Shown here in pieces: positions 1 through 9,797 of a stretch of 64,000 bases of DNA (within the stretch, counting starts at the first letter, position 1; each line of letters begins with the position of its first letter). The position numbers and the translations under genes were made by a program. The DNA is from Siphonodentalium dalli. Taxonomy: Eukaryota > Mollusca > Scaphopoda > Gadilida > Siphonodentaliidae. The DNA is taken from assembly GCA_032622095.1 (NCBI GenBank), contig CP136066.1, positions 195,290,816 through 195,354,815 of the forward strand. The letters are read 5' to 3'. The notes below the pieces were generated by a model, which ran no database searches, was not told the origin of the DNA, and worked only from the letters and a program-made list of their open reading frames with translations.

Positions 1-1
1 A

Positions 2-7
2 TCTATA
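2..7. repeat. Left target-site duplication TCTATA
   Basis: TCTATA directly precedes the first base of the left terminal inverted repeat and is matched exactly at 15415-15420. Confidence 0.92.
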
Positions 8-398
8 AGAAGAATAGGAGCCTCGTTGCCTTCACATCTAAAAATAGAATCTTTGGGGTCTAAAATTGGTTGTACTAAAATATTCCCAAAATATCAAAAC
101 CCAAAAATTATTTTTCCAAAAAATAAATTTCAAAACCCAAAAATTTATTTTTTCAAAAAAATTTAAAAATTTCCAAACTTCCAAATTATCGAAACCCCAA
201 AATTTTAAAACCCCAAAATTTCAAAAGAAAAAATTTCAAAACCCTCAAAATTATTTCTCTAAAAAAACAAGTTTAAATAAAAAATTTATAACGAGTTTTC
301 GGTTTCTGATAATCTCGATATTAAAAAATGTCGAATGTTAAATTATTTGCGCGTAATATCTTTCGTTATTTTTTTTGTTCAAATATTTTTCATGAAAT
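8..398 (+). repeat. Polinton left terminal inverted repeat
   Basis: The outer ~110 bp match the reverse complement of the right end base for base. The middle is a drifting tract of CAAAA/CCAAA-type units that differs in length between the ends. Both arms then share an inner block, ATGTCGAATGTTAAATTATT followed by a T-run and TCATGAAAT, after which similarity stops. The arm carries no convincing gene. Confidence 0.93.
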
Positions 399-1368
399 TA
401 TTAATCGATGTTTAGAAATAGCTTTATTGGACATTGTGACCATCGATATGAATGCATACATTCCAGTGTTTATCGGACGCAGTTCATATAATTGTCATAC
501 CTGAAAATAGACACCATTACTTTTACATAAATAATAAAGAGCGTTTATTCTTTACACTCTCTATCCCATATGACAGGTGTGTATTATCGTGAATTATTGG
601 AAGTATTGAGATGTACTATGTTGAATCACTAACGGTCGAAAATTGTAATGTGAAATTACAACCCTCCAGAATGAATTGTCATATTCGCTGTACACGCAAT
701 CACACACGCGACATTGGTGGTAACAATGTGTCTTTCACACTTTGCTTTACCAAATGAATTATATTATTTCCCCGTTCACAGTTATATGCTATTCAGAAAA
801 CATATCGATTTAATGTCTGAACAAACGGGTTATTATCAATTAAGGTTGATAAACTGTGTCATTGTTAGCATTAACACGATAATTAGTTATCCAAAACATG
901 CATACATATTACGTCAGGTCGTGAGACACTCAATAATAGAAAATGCTTTGATGTCATTGTTATAACAACATTACGTAATAACCACTTATCACTCCAGTCA
1001 CACTTACGATCATATGCCGAAACTACAGGTAGCACCGATGATGTAATATTATATCACTGCTATTGTACCAATGATAGGTTCAGACAAGTTCGATGTTTAG
1101 AAAAATAGATAATCTGCAGGTGTTCTCAGCGGGGGGAACACAGGGTTACGTAATAATGACCAGTTAAACAACTAATGTTGCCTCGCCCCGTAAAAACCAA
1201 TTATCGGCCTATTCATACATTACGTTCATATATATAATCTTATATAATGTTACGTCATCCGTGCTTGCATATGTTCGGGATTTTATGGTATAAAAATATA
1301 TATGACTAAGCTGTATTCCATATAGTGAATAGACGCCGCTGTAATCACTACTCAGGACTTCTCGAAAA
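399..1368. other. Polinton left non-coding region upstream of polymerase
   Basis: About 970 bp between the left inverted repeat and the polymerase start. It holds an AATAAAGAGCGTTT motif at 533-546 (see repeated motif) and the polymerase TATA box near its end. A small open frame at 714-965 has no recognisable features and I do not support it as a gene. Confidence 0.6.
1289..1300 (+). promoter_or_regulatory. TATA box of the DNA polymerase gene
   Basis: TATAAAAATATA lies about 70 bases before the polymerase ATG, which has a good initiation context (AAAAATGG). Spacing suits a start site near 1320-1330 and a short leader. Two other Polinton transcription units also have a TATA box close upstream. 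Confidence 0.6.
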
Positions 1369-4300
1369 ATGGCTGAAGAAATAATGACACCTCTGACAGT
1401 GGATGAAATTTATGAAATAGAATGTATTCTGCAAGACATCGAAGAATACGACAAGGCTATCGTAGCTTATCAACTGGATGAAGATATAATTGAAGCATCT
1501 ACGCTTTGTTCAGGAGATGACCCATGGCCGAACCAAATCGGATACGGAGAACATGATGCGCCTAAAAATGATGTTAACAACTCACAACCTGGTACAGCTG
1601 GACCATCAGGATTACAAAACCGAGAAGACGAACAGACACCTCATCAAGAAGGAGCTGTAAAATCAGACAATCAAACAGCCGGCAGTTCTGATATTCAAAT
1701 AACCGGATATAGCATTCGCAAAAGGAGTGAACGAACCTTCGGAAACAATTTGGCAACACAGAGAACATATGAGATCAAATTAGATGAAATTTACAAAGAG
1801 AAAAAGTTAATCGACATATACAGGAATCTACATTCAATGTTCGAGGACACTATTCAAAGAGCTCGTGGAAATTTGGCTGACAATGATCTTGGCAGAGTTA
1901 TCATTCACCATGAGAGTTTGGACAACCCTATAGTAGTTCCGTTACAAACGTTGCAAACGTTAAATGCTAACACTGTGATTGACAGAATCGAACTCGTTTT
2001 GAACAGCAACCAAACACTGACGGTTAATCAAAGTTTCCGAATAGATATAGGCACCATCGAGTTACCTAATGGCGGAGCACGGAGGAGGATAACGGCTTTA
2101 CATGATGAAAGTGACAATCTAAGAAATAAAACATCGATCGTTACGATTGAAAATACCGACAATATGTGTATGGCTCGGGCTATCGCCGCATGTTGGTGTA
2201 AATTAAATATTTGCAGTCCTGATGAATGGCTAGAAATAACACAGAATAGAGGAACCAGAAATAATTTACAACTCATCATGGAATACAGAAAAGTACCGAT
2301 CAATTATTACAACAATCTGCTGTGCAAAAAACGTACTGAGCAAGGAAAATTAGCCAAAGCAATTAGTGCCATCGCAGGTGTATCAACAGACAGACCATCC
2401 AGTTTAGCAGATCTAAAAGCATTCGAGGAAACTCTGAATTTGACAATACTAGTCGTCAGTGCTAGACTGGGTAATAAATTCATTACCAGCGCGCCTACAG
2501 ACGGTATAGAAAGACCCGTGATATATTTATATCTCACTGCTAATGAACATTTCCACGCTATACAATCCATAATGGGATTCTTTAGCGCACAATATTTCTG
2601 TGTGCATTGTTTAAAACATTATGCAGCCAAAGGAAAGCATTATTGTGAACACACCTGTTTCGTGTGTAAAAGTGATAAATGTGAACAAAGTGAAAACAAA
2701 GAACATTGTTCAGATTGTAATATGACGTGTATGTCTCATCAATGTTTCGTGCGTCATAAAGCAAAACCTATTAATCAAGCTTCGGGAGAAACGACAGCTC
2801 CTTGCGAAAAATGGTGGAAATGCTTGGACTGTACAAAAGTCATGGAGAGACGGAAAAGACGTCCGAATCAACACGTGTGCGGAGAAACATTTTGTAGATC
2901 GTGTGACAAACACACAATGGGAGCACACGAATGTTATGTAAGGGCCATACCTCCCGTTACTGATGATGAAAGAGCTAAATTCTGTTTCTTCGACTTCGAA
3001 ACCATTCAACATGATATATTGGAATGTTCTGAAGGATATACACCTTTACATACAAAGGATTGCCAGGACTGTAAAGAGGATCATATATGCAAGAAATGTG
3101 CTAAGTGTCAGGTGAGTCTTAACCTAATTGTAATATATATATATATGTAACACATTACAGTCGAAATCGTGATAACGTAACGCTCTTTATTAAAGGCGCG
3201 CATAAGTAGAGACGCTCTTTCATTTTTAAAAATTATATTAGATTATCGCTGAACGCTCTTTAGCTGTTATCTCGCGTGTGCGGTTACCATATAACAATAA
3301 CATACTTGAATTCGACCAAAGTTAACGGGTCTCAATATTAAAATTCAACTGAGTCACAGATGTTAAATCGAGTAATTAACTTTTTTAATTCTTGACACAT
3401 TGAAAATGTGTAACATATTTTTTTGTGAAAAGAGATTTGTAATTGTTATATAGTAAACTGGAATCGACAATTATACAGGCTATATGTCGATGGTCGGATC
3501 ATGATATACATTTTTAATATTGACACGTAGATTGGAACGAGTAACTTTTAGGATCAACCAACGAACAATAGTAATACGTCAACGCTCTTTATTAACGTTG
3601 AACCTATACCAAAACATTTTTTTTTTAAATAATTATCTAAACAAAGTGTAGACGTTTTTTTTTTTTTTTTTATTATCGATAAAGCTAGAGGTTAAAACGT
3701 TCAATTATTACTTTTCAGAACTGTTTAAAAACATGGTGCGGAAAAGTCCAGCATACACCGAACTTCCTCGTCGCCCAAACAGCTTGCTACGAATGCATGC
3801 ATGAATCGTTGGAAGTGAAACCGAACTGTAGAAATTGCGGACCTCTATGTGATGCGTGTATCGACAGTGATGCGAAGAAGAAGAAGAAGAAGAGTGACCG
3901 AAATTTATGTTCGGATACATGCGGACTCCGAGAGGTTATATTTAGCGGTCCTGATACCGGTGAAAAGTTTGGAAAATGGTTATTCTCGGAACAACACAAG
4001 GGATTCATAGCACTGGCTCACAACTTCAAGGGTTACGATGGATATTTTCTCATGGAATATCTCATTGATCAATCATTGAGACCCAAAGTTATATATAATG
4101 GATCCAAATTGATGTACCTATACGTGGAAAAAGATCTTCATATCAAAGTACTGGACAGTCTCAGCTTTCTACCAATGAAGTTGGCACTGTTACCGAAAAC
4201 TTTCGGTCTGGATGGCGAGAAAAAAGGATGGTTCCCGCACTTTTTCAATAAATCAGCCAACCAGAATTATGAAGGACCCTATCCGGATGCCAAATATTAC

Positions 4301-6541
4301 GGCGCTGATTATATGAGTGTGGCTGAACGAAAAGACTTCACGAAATGGCACGCTGCTCAAACAAATGCAGTTTTCATCTTCAAGAAAGAATTATCGGATT
4401 ATTGTCGTAGTGATGTCAATATTTTGAGACAAGCTTGCATAAAATTCAGAACCCACATCGTGAATGCGACTGGAAATATACAACCCGTAATTGACGAGTT
4501 TTCTGGCGATATGAAGTTCAAACTGGTTGGTGCTGTTGATCCATTCCAATACGTTACAATCGCATCGGTATGTATGGGTATATTCAGAACGAAATTCGTC
4601 GACGAGGAATGGAGAGTGCGTCTAAGTACCGAAGGGAAAACGTGGCTTCCTGCTAAATGTAAAGATGGAACTTTGTCTATTTTATACAAAGGTGAATGGG
4701 TTCAAGAAACAAAACTTGAAGATGAATGCGGCGTACAAATTCGTGAGAAAGAATTTCTCAAATCCCAGATAGCTCGAATCCCCAAGACATCATATAAAGA
4801 TCAATACAGCAAAAGTTCGATTCAATGGCTGGAATGGATGATGTTCAAAGATAAAATCCACATAACTCACGCTTTGAACGGCCGTGAAAAGAAACTCGAT
4901 GATGCAAAGTACAGATTGGATGGCTATTGCGAAGAATTAAACACGGCATTCGAATTTCACGGATGTCAATTCCATGGATGTGAACTTTGTCTGAGTCACG
5001 ATAGAGACGTAGTCAAGAATCCGATAACCAACCAGACACCTAATGAATTATACGGACTCACACAGAAAAAGAAGTTTATAGAAAGTCGAGGTATGAAATA
5101 TGTGTGCATTTGGGAACACGAGTTCGTCGCTGCTCGAAAGACTAATCCGGAGCTTCGTGACTTCATTGCTAGCTTAGACATTGTTGAACGGCTAGAGCCT
5201 AGAGACAGTTTCTTCGGCGGCAGAACGAATGCAACTAAATTACACTACAAAACTGCCGTTGGTGAGAAAATACATTATTTTGACTTCACGTCGCTGTATC
5301 CAAGTGTGCTCAAATACTCTCGCTACCCGATTGGACACCCGAAAATCATTTTGGGCGATGACAATACCGAGCTTAAGGATTACTTCGGAATAGCGCAAGT
5401 CAAGATTTTACCACCTAATGGACTCTATCACCCCGTATTACCGTATCGATCCGAAGGTAAACTGAAGTTTCCACTGTGCAGGACTTGTGCTGATAATGAA
5501 AATCAACGACCTTGCACGTGTACGTGCCAACAGAGAGCTATTACCGGTGTTTGGTGTATTCCTGAACTGGAGACAGCTGTCAAAGTGGGATACAAGATTC
5601 TCAAAATATATGAAATATACCATTGGACCGAAACGTCAGACTATAGCCAACAAAATGGATTATTCACGGAATATATAAACACATTCTTAAAGTTCAAGCA
5701 GCAGGCTAGCGGTCCTCCGGATTGGATAAAATCTAACGAAGACATGGATAAATACATCACAGCGTATAAAGACAACGAAGGTATATTACTGGACAGAGAA
5801 AGCATCGAAAAGAATCCAGGACTGAGGCAAATCAGTAAGCTCATGCTCAACTCATTTTGGGGGAAGCTAGGCCAAAACCAGAATTTCAAACAGACCGAGT
5901 ATTTCCATGAATCGGAACAAGACAATCTATTCCAGCTCATTTCAAATCCAATGAAACAAATGGAAAATTTTCATGTCATAACTGATGACATTCTTCAAAT
6001 GGAGTGGACCTATCGAAAAGACTGTGTGCCTTGTGGAGCAGCGAATAACATATTTGGCCACATTCACGACGTGTCACGCTCGATTAATGCTATATGAAGT
6101 TATTCATTCCTTGGACAGAAGAGTATTATATTACGACACGGATAGTTGTGTATTTAGCAGCACTGAGGATCAAATTAATCCCCCACTGGGCGACTATTTG
6201 GGACAACTGACCAGCGAGCTAGATCCTGATGAATACATCGAAGAATTTGTTTCTGGAGGCCCCAAGAATTACGCTTATCGAACAAATAAAGCTAAAGAGA
6301 CGTGTAAAGTTCGGGGGTTCTCTTTGAACTTTGAAAATTCACAGTTCATCAATTTCCAGACGATTAAAGAGCTGTTAGAATCTGGAAGCACAGTGCCCAT
6401 CACCACAACCAATCCAAGGAAAATATGCAGATCGAAAGCAAAAAGAAAATATATAACAGATCTGAGGACAAACAGTACCGAGTTGTTTATACCAAACGCA
6501 GACGATTGGATAACATGGATACACTGCCATATGGATATTGA
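1369..6541 (+). CDS. pPolB: Protein-primed DNA polymerase B, one intron, two frameshifts
   Basis: Replicates the Polinton. Exon 1 is 1369-3111 and exon 2 starts at 3719; donor CAG|GTGAGT and acceptor TTTTCAG join in frame after codon 581. The N-terminal part has an OTU-like segment (DNMCMARA and a later HFHAI) and a long Cys/His zinc-finger-like block. Exonuclease motifs follow: FFDFET (Asp542, Glu544), HNFKGYDG (Asp688) and YCRSD (about 813). Polymerase motifs are DFTSLYPS (about 1103), LMLNSFWGK, and YYDTDS near 6130. Near 6055 the frame shifts by one base, and near 6440-6450, in an A-rich run, it shifts back, ending at the typical LPYGY terminus at 6541. Read without correction, the product stops before YYDTDS. 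Family identity is certain; activity of this copy is doubtful unless the shifts are sequencing errors. Confidence 0.95.
3112..3718 (+). other. Intron in polymerase B
   Basis: 607-bp intron with GTGAGT donor, T-rich tract and TTTTCAG acceptor. It falls between codons (phase 0), between two halves of a Cys-rich block. It is AT-rich and holds several copies of the CGCTCTTTA motif (around 3180, 3207, 3253 and 3582), the reverse complement of the motif seen at 533. Confidence 0.88.
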
Positions 6542-6830
6542 ACGAGGTACGTAATATATATAATTTAATCGTCTATATTTGATCAAGGTTGTAATGAGAG
6601 TGTAAACATTCGATCGATGGTAGTTATCGGATTATACTAAGACTTGTTCAAACACGTTCGATGTTAGATAACATCGAGCGTGTATGAACACGTATTACTA
6701 TAAACGTATGGCCGTCATTGGTCAATTTATCCAAGGTGTCCATTTTTTCGATCTATAAAATGCTACCCGATCCAGTTCACAATTACAAATTCGGTAGTCC
6801 TATACTGTGCGTGTGAAATATTCTATACAG
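6542..6830 (+). promoter_or_regulatory. Promoter and non-coding exon of the PC4/TBP unit
   Basis: Follows the polymerase stop. CTATAAAATG (TATA box 6754-6760) suits a start near 6785, and the leader exon ends CAG|GTTAGT at 6830. This gives the PC4-TBP genes a promoter separate from polymerase. Confidence 0.55.
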
Positions 6831-6931
6831 GTTAGTTATGAATTAGTTGTTTTTTTTCTATCATTACATTTTTACCTCCAGTACAATCTCATTTTGGTTT
6901 ATACTTAAACCAAAAACAACTATGTTTTTTT

Positions 6932-7492
6932 TTATTTTCTCAACGAAGAGTCACCATAATTCCAGATTATTCCGAATGACCAGATTAATTCATTCTCTAA
7001 TTCTGAAATATATTTCGATTTACTTGTAGAAATGTAATCCAAAATCACGCCGCTGTTAAGTATTTGTTCAATCGTGAACAGTGTACACGGTTCACGGAGA
7101 ATGATATATCCGTGAATTATTGTCACTTCTTCAAAACTTCTCTGATTGAAAACCCAGTCTCGGTATTCTGCAAATCTCACAAAGTTATCTCCAATAAGTT
7201 CACGAATGTCATGTATTTTGTTTTTAGGAACGCCTCTAAATACTCAGCGATTTGAAAACATTTGATTCAATATATCTTGTAAGAAATCAGTTTCAAATTC
7301 AGACCTAGCAATCAAAGATTTCAATCGTTGTACAGGAAAATATCCTTCATCTATATTCTTCAGTATTATTTTAATTTCTCTTATAAACCAATTGTGTAGT
7401 AGTTGTTTTTTTATTTCTGGATTTATAGTTGACATTTCAATTAGCTGATTGTATATTTTCTCCAGTATTTCTGCGGGTAGTATTCTCTCCAT
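6932..7492 (-). pseudogene. F-box-like protein, one in-frame TGA
   Basis: An antisense frame starts at ATG 7490-7492 with MERILPAEILEKIYNQLI, which resembles the first helix of an F-box (LPxEILxxI). It continues in one frame to a TAA at 6932, except for a TGA at 7244-7246, about residue 83. The frame past the stop still looks like protein (RGVPKNKIHDIRELIGDNF). F-box proteins recruit substrates to SCF ubiquitin ligases; that role here is inference from about 20 residues. The whole frame lies inside the PC4 5'UTR intron, with its start next to the GC-rich repeat, which may carry its promoter. F-box identity is tentative; the frame itself is well supported by length. Confidence 0.45.
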
Positions 7493-7540
7493 AATGAACT
7501 GACTCAATGACTCAATTTTCTTATTCTTATTGAGTATGCG

Positions 7541-7750
7541 GGCAGGGCGGGCCTCCCCTCCCCCCAGGGCGGGCGGGGCTCCCCTCCCCAGGGCGGGCGG
7601 GGGCGGGCGGGCGGGCCTCCCCTCCCCAGGGCGGGCGGGGCGGGCGGGCGGGCGGGCGGGCGGGCCTCCCCTCCCCAGGGCGGGCGGGGCGGGCGGGGGC
7701 GGGCCTCCCCTCCCCAGGGCGGGCGGGGCGGGCGGGGGCGGGCCTCCCCC
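7541..7750. repeat. GC-rich minisatellite
   Basis: About four imperfect copies of a ~40-50 bp unit built from GGGCGGGCGGGG and CCTCCCCTCCCCAGG blocks, in a sequence otherwise near 35% GC. The G-runs could fold as G-quadruplexes. Apparent proteins rich in Pro, Ala, Gly and Arg in several frames are only the repeat read in triplets. Confidence 0.9.
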
Positions 7751-7865
7751 ACACCCAACATCCACCAAACACATGAGCGGACTCCTTTCGGACTTTTGTA
7801 TTCTCGATGTGTAACTGATAAGTAATGTTTTGTTTTCTTATTTTCCAGGTTCAAAATAAAAAACA

Positions 7866-8477
7866 ATGACTGATCAACCCGATGTTGAAGGAAACCAACG
7901 GACCGAAACCAACGAGAGGGCGTTCCATCCACAATGCTTAGCCCCGTTAGGAAATGACATTTTCCTATTTGACGGCCGATTCCTGGGAAATCTGTATATA
8001 CACATACGAGAGTGCGGTGAAAGTTCTGCGGGCCAAAAATTTCCGACAAAATCTGGAATAACATTAAATCTAAGGAGATTCAAAGAGTTGAAATCTTACT
8101 TAGCAGATATACATCAAGAAGTGGTCAGTTATCGTACCGGTGAAGACGATGTATTCATGAGACGTCATATCGGAGGGAATTTCTTCATTACGATAAAGAG
8201 CGGCATCCCGCATGTTGACATTCGCAGGTATTGGCTGCCTGAACATTCAGATGATTTGTGTGCAACCAAATACGGAATATCTCTGACATTCGACCAATTT
8301 GAAGAACTAGTTGGAGCTATATTCGTCCTGTGTGCTAATATTCCTGAAATTGATCAGACTGTGCAGTGCTATTTGACCGACGATCACCAAAACCAGGAAG
8401 GATCTTTAAGATGTATGGAATGCTGCCCCAACGGCGATAGAACATGTTTGATTAACCGGATGCAGACATTGATCTAA
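7866..8477 (+). CDS. Tandem PC4-like single-strand DNA-binding protein
   Basis: 203 residues with two PC4 (transcriptional coactivator p15)-like domains. Domain 1 is about residues 33-84 (LYIHIREC then GITLNLRRFKELKSYL). Domain 2 is about 98-165 (VDIRRYWLPEH then KYGISLTFDQFEELVGAI), which matches the PC4 pattern of VDIRxY, a loop, GISLT and an amphipathic helix. A Cys-rich tail follows (CMECC...C). PC4 proteins bind single-stranded DNA and in eukaryotes bridge activators to TBP/TFIIA. The start is the first ATG after a good splice acceptor (context AAACAATGA). The TBP homologue begins 11 bases after its stop. A role in transcription or in coating replication intermediates are both possible. 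Confidence 0.8.
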   Translation: MTDQPDVEGNQRTETNERAFHPQCLAPLGNDIFLFDGRFLGNLYIHIRECGESSAGQKFPTKSGITLNLRRFKELKSYLADIHQEVVSYRTGEDDVFMRRHIGGNFFITIKSGIPHVDIRRYWLPEHSDDLCATKYGISLTFDQFEELVGAIFVLCANIPEIDQTVQCYLTDDHQNQEGSLRCMECCPNGDRTCLINRMQTLI

Positions 8478-8488
8478 ACATTACTCCT

Positions 8489-9013
8489 ATGATGCTACGA
8501 ATAACTAATGTCGTATGTTCTGCAGATTTGAACTGTTCTATTAATCTAAGGGATTTGACACTCGGCTGTTCGAACATTGAATACAATTCCAAAAAGTTTA
8601 GCGGAGTTGTATGGAAACATTCTAAATTCGGTGGATGTTGCCTCGTGTTTAACACGGGTAAAATCGTTGTTAACGGGCGTTCTGATAGTGTCAAATAGAC
8701 ACGAGTTCGATTGCGTCGGTACGCTCGACATATTCAAAAATGTGGTTGGCAAGTGAGATTAAAATCCATAAAAATTTTGACAATGTCTGCATTTTGTCAG
8801 TTAAATGGAAAACTTGACTTAAACGTTTTAGTGAAACTTATGGAATGTTCTTACGAATTAGAGCTGTTCCCTGCGGCAATGTTCAGACGTGAGAAAATAC
8901 ATTTTACATGCTTTCATAATGGAAAAATTGTGATTACGGGCATTAAAAGTGAAAAGCAGATGTTAAATATTGTATATCCTACCATATGTGAACTTGAATT
9001 ACTTTCAGAATAA
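8489..9013 (+). pseudogene. TATA-binding protein (TBP) homologue, internal TAG
   Basis: A 174-codon frame covering a whole TBP core, normally about 180 residues, as two direct repeats. Repeat 1 has ITNVVCSADLNC, then NIEYNSKKF (Phe37) and LVFNTGKIVVNG (Phe54). The linker has RRYARHIQKCGW, like the RKYAR-QKLGF of TBP. Repeat 2 has ELFPAAMF (Phe127) and TCFHNGKIVITG (Phe142). All four phenylalanines that kink TATA DNA are present. The conserved Asn of repeat 1 is kept (ITNVV) but its partner in repeat 2 is replaced (LTMSA). An in-frame TAG (8696-8698) sits between the repeats. ATG 8489 is the first start; the preceding codons read on as plausible protein (DADIDLNITP), so a broken fusion to PC4 is possible. 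Identity is clear; function of this copy is uncertain. Confidence 0.88.
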
Positions 9014-9350
9014 ATATATATATGTATCGATTATCTATTTTTTTCATTTCGGGGGGATGGCTCACATACCTTTGTTTTTTTGGCTTTTGACAAAACAAAC
9101 AAAAACAATAGATTTTTTTGTTTGTTTTGGCAACAGACCTAATACCACCTCACCGGACTCTCTCCACAGACCCCCCACCCCCACCCCCACCCTCTCAACC
9201 CAGTCATATACATATATATATATATATATATTTTTCCCAGTCATACATATGATAATATAAGAACGATAAATGATTGTATTTACAATATTTTATTTATATA
9301 CATAATATAATTTAAAGAGTGTTTCTCTCGTTGTCGCTAATGAAGAGCGT
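9014..9350. other. Convergent intergenic region
   Basis: Separates the plus-strand and minus-strand blocks. AATAAA overlaps the end of the TBP frame at about 9010 and could serve as its poly(A) signal. The region has a CA/TA microsatellite near 9205-9232, a C-rich stretch near 9170-9195 and the GAAGAGCGTTT motif at 9342. No gene seen. Confidence 0.6.
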
Positions 9351-9797
9351 TTACAGAATATATTTCAACATAAAATCCTTAATAATTAAATCATTATACA
9401 TATAATTATTGGCACTGAAACGTCTCATTATATTTTCTAGACTGTATCCGCACAGTTTATAGAATGCAAAGTATATGCAATAGGGACCGCATATATTAGA
9501 ACCCTGTAATCTGTAAGCATTGCACTCGTAACGAGGTCCATTCAATAACAACACGTGTTTAAATCGTCCGTTGTAACACTCGGGTTTTAATCCCATAGGG
9601 TCGAAGAACTCTGATGCGTTATGTTCCTGGAATGTCATCAATATCCAGTGGCGTCCAGGTTGGCTACTCTCGTCTGTGTTAACTATATACATCCGGGGAT
9701 ATTGGATATAAAGAGGTAATTTGTCTATGGGACAAACATCTATCTCATTATGGTTTGTGAAACTATTTATCGCCCTCATGAGTCCGCGTGTATTCAT
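9351..9797 (-). CDS. PRO: Adenain-like cysteine protease
   Basis: 148 residues, likely processing capsid or core proteins during virion maturation. The adenovirus-protease/Ulp1-type triad is in order: His50 in GRHWILMTF, Asp66 in FFDPMG, oxyanion Gln98 in RLQGSN and Cys103 in NICGPYC. It is slightly shorter than adenain, as usual for Polinton proteases. Its first base overlaps the last base of the capsid gene upstream, so translation may be coupled or depend on alternative transcripts. It is the last gene of the minus-strand virion block. Confidence 0.93.
   Translation of the reverse strand: MNTRGLMRAINSFTNHNEIDVCPIDKLPLYIQYPRMYIVNTDESSQPGRHWILMTFQEHNASEFFDPMGLKPECYNGRFKHVLLLNGPRYECNAYRLQGSNICGPYCIYFAFYKLCGYSLENIMRRFSANNYMYNDLIIKDFMLKYIL

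Larger units (their letters stand above)
6831..7848 (+). other. Probable 5'UTR intron before the PC4-like gene
   Basis: Donor GTTAGT at 6831 and acceptor TTTTCCAG at 7848, 17 bases before the PC4-like ATG. The intron contains an antisense F-box-like frame (6932-7492) and a GC-rich minisatellite (about 7541-7750). The splice is inferred from site quality only. Confidence 0.5.

Noticed and set aside
66-341. Lys/Phe/Asn/Gln-rich frame in the left inverted repeat and its mirror at 15121-15396
   Set aside because: It is the AT-rich simple-sequence part of the inverted repeat; arms differ by indels that break the frame.
714-965. 83-codon frame near the Polinton left end
   Set aside because: No motif, weak start context, and length expected by chance in AT-rich DNA.
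7504-8064. Overlapping Pro/Ala/Gly/Arg-rich frames across the GC-rich block, both strands
   Set aside because: They are the GC-rich minisatellite read in triplets and have no domain outside it; only the F-box-like part below 7492 is distinct.
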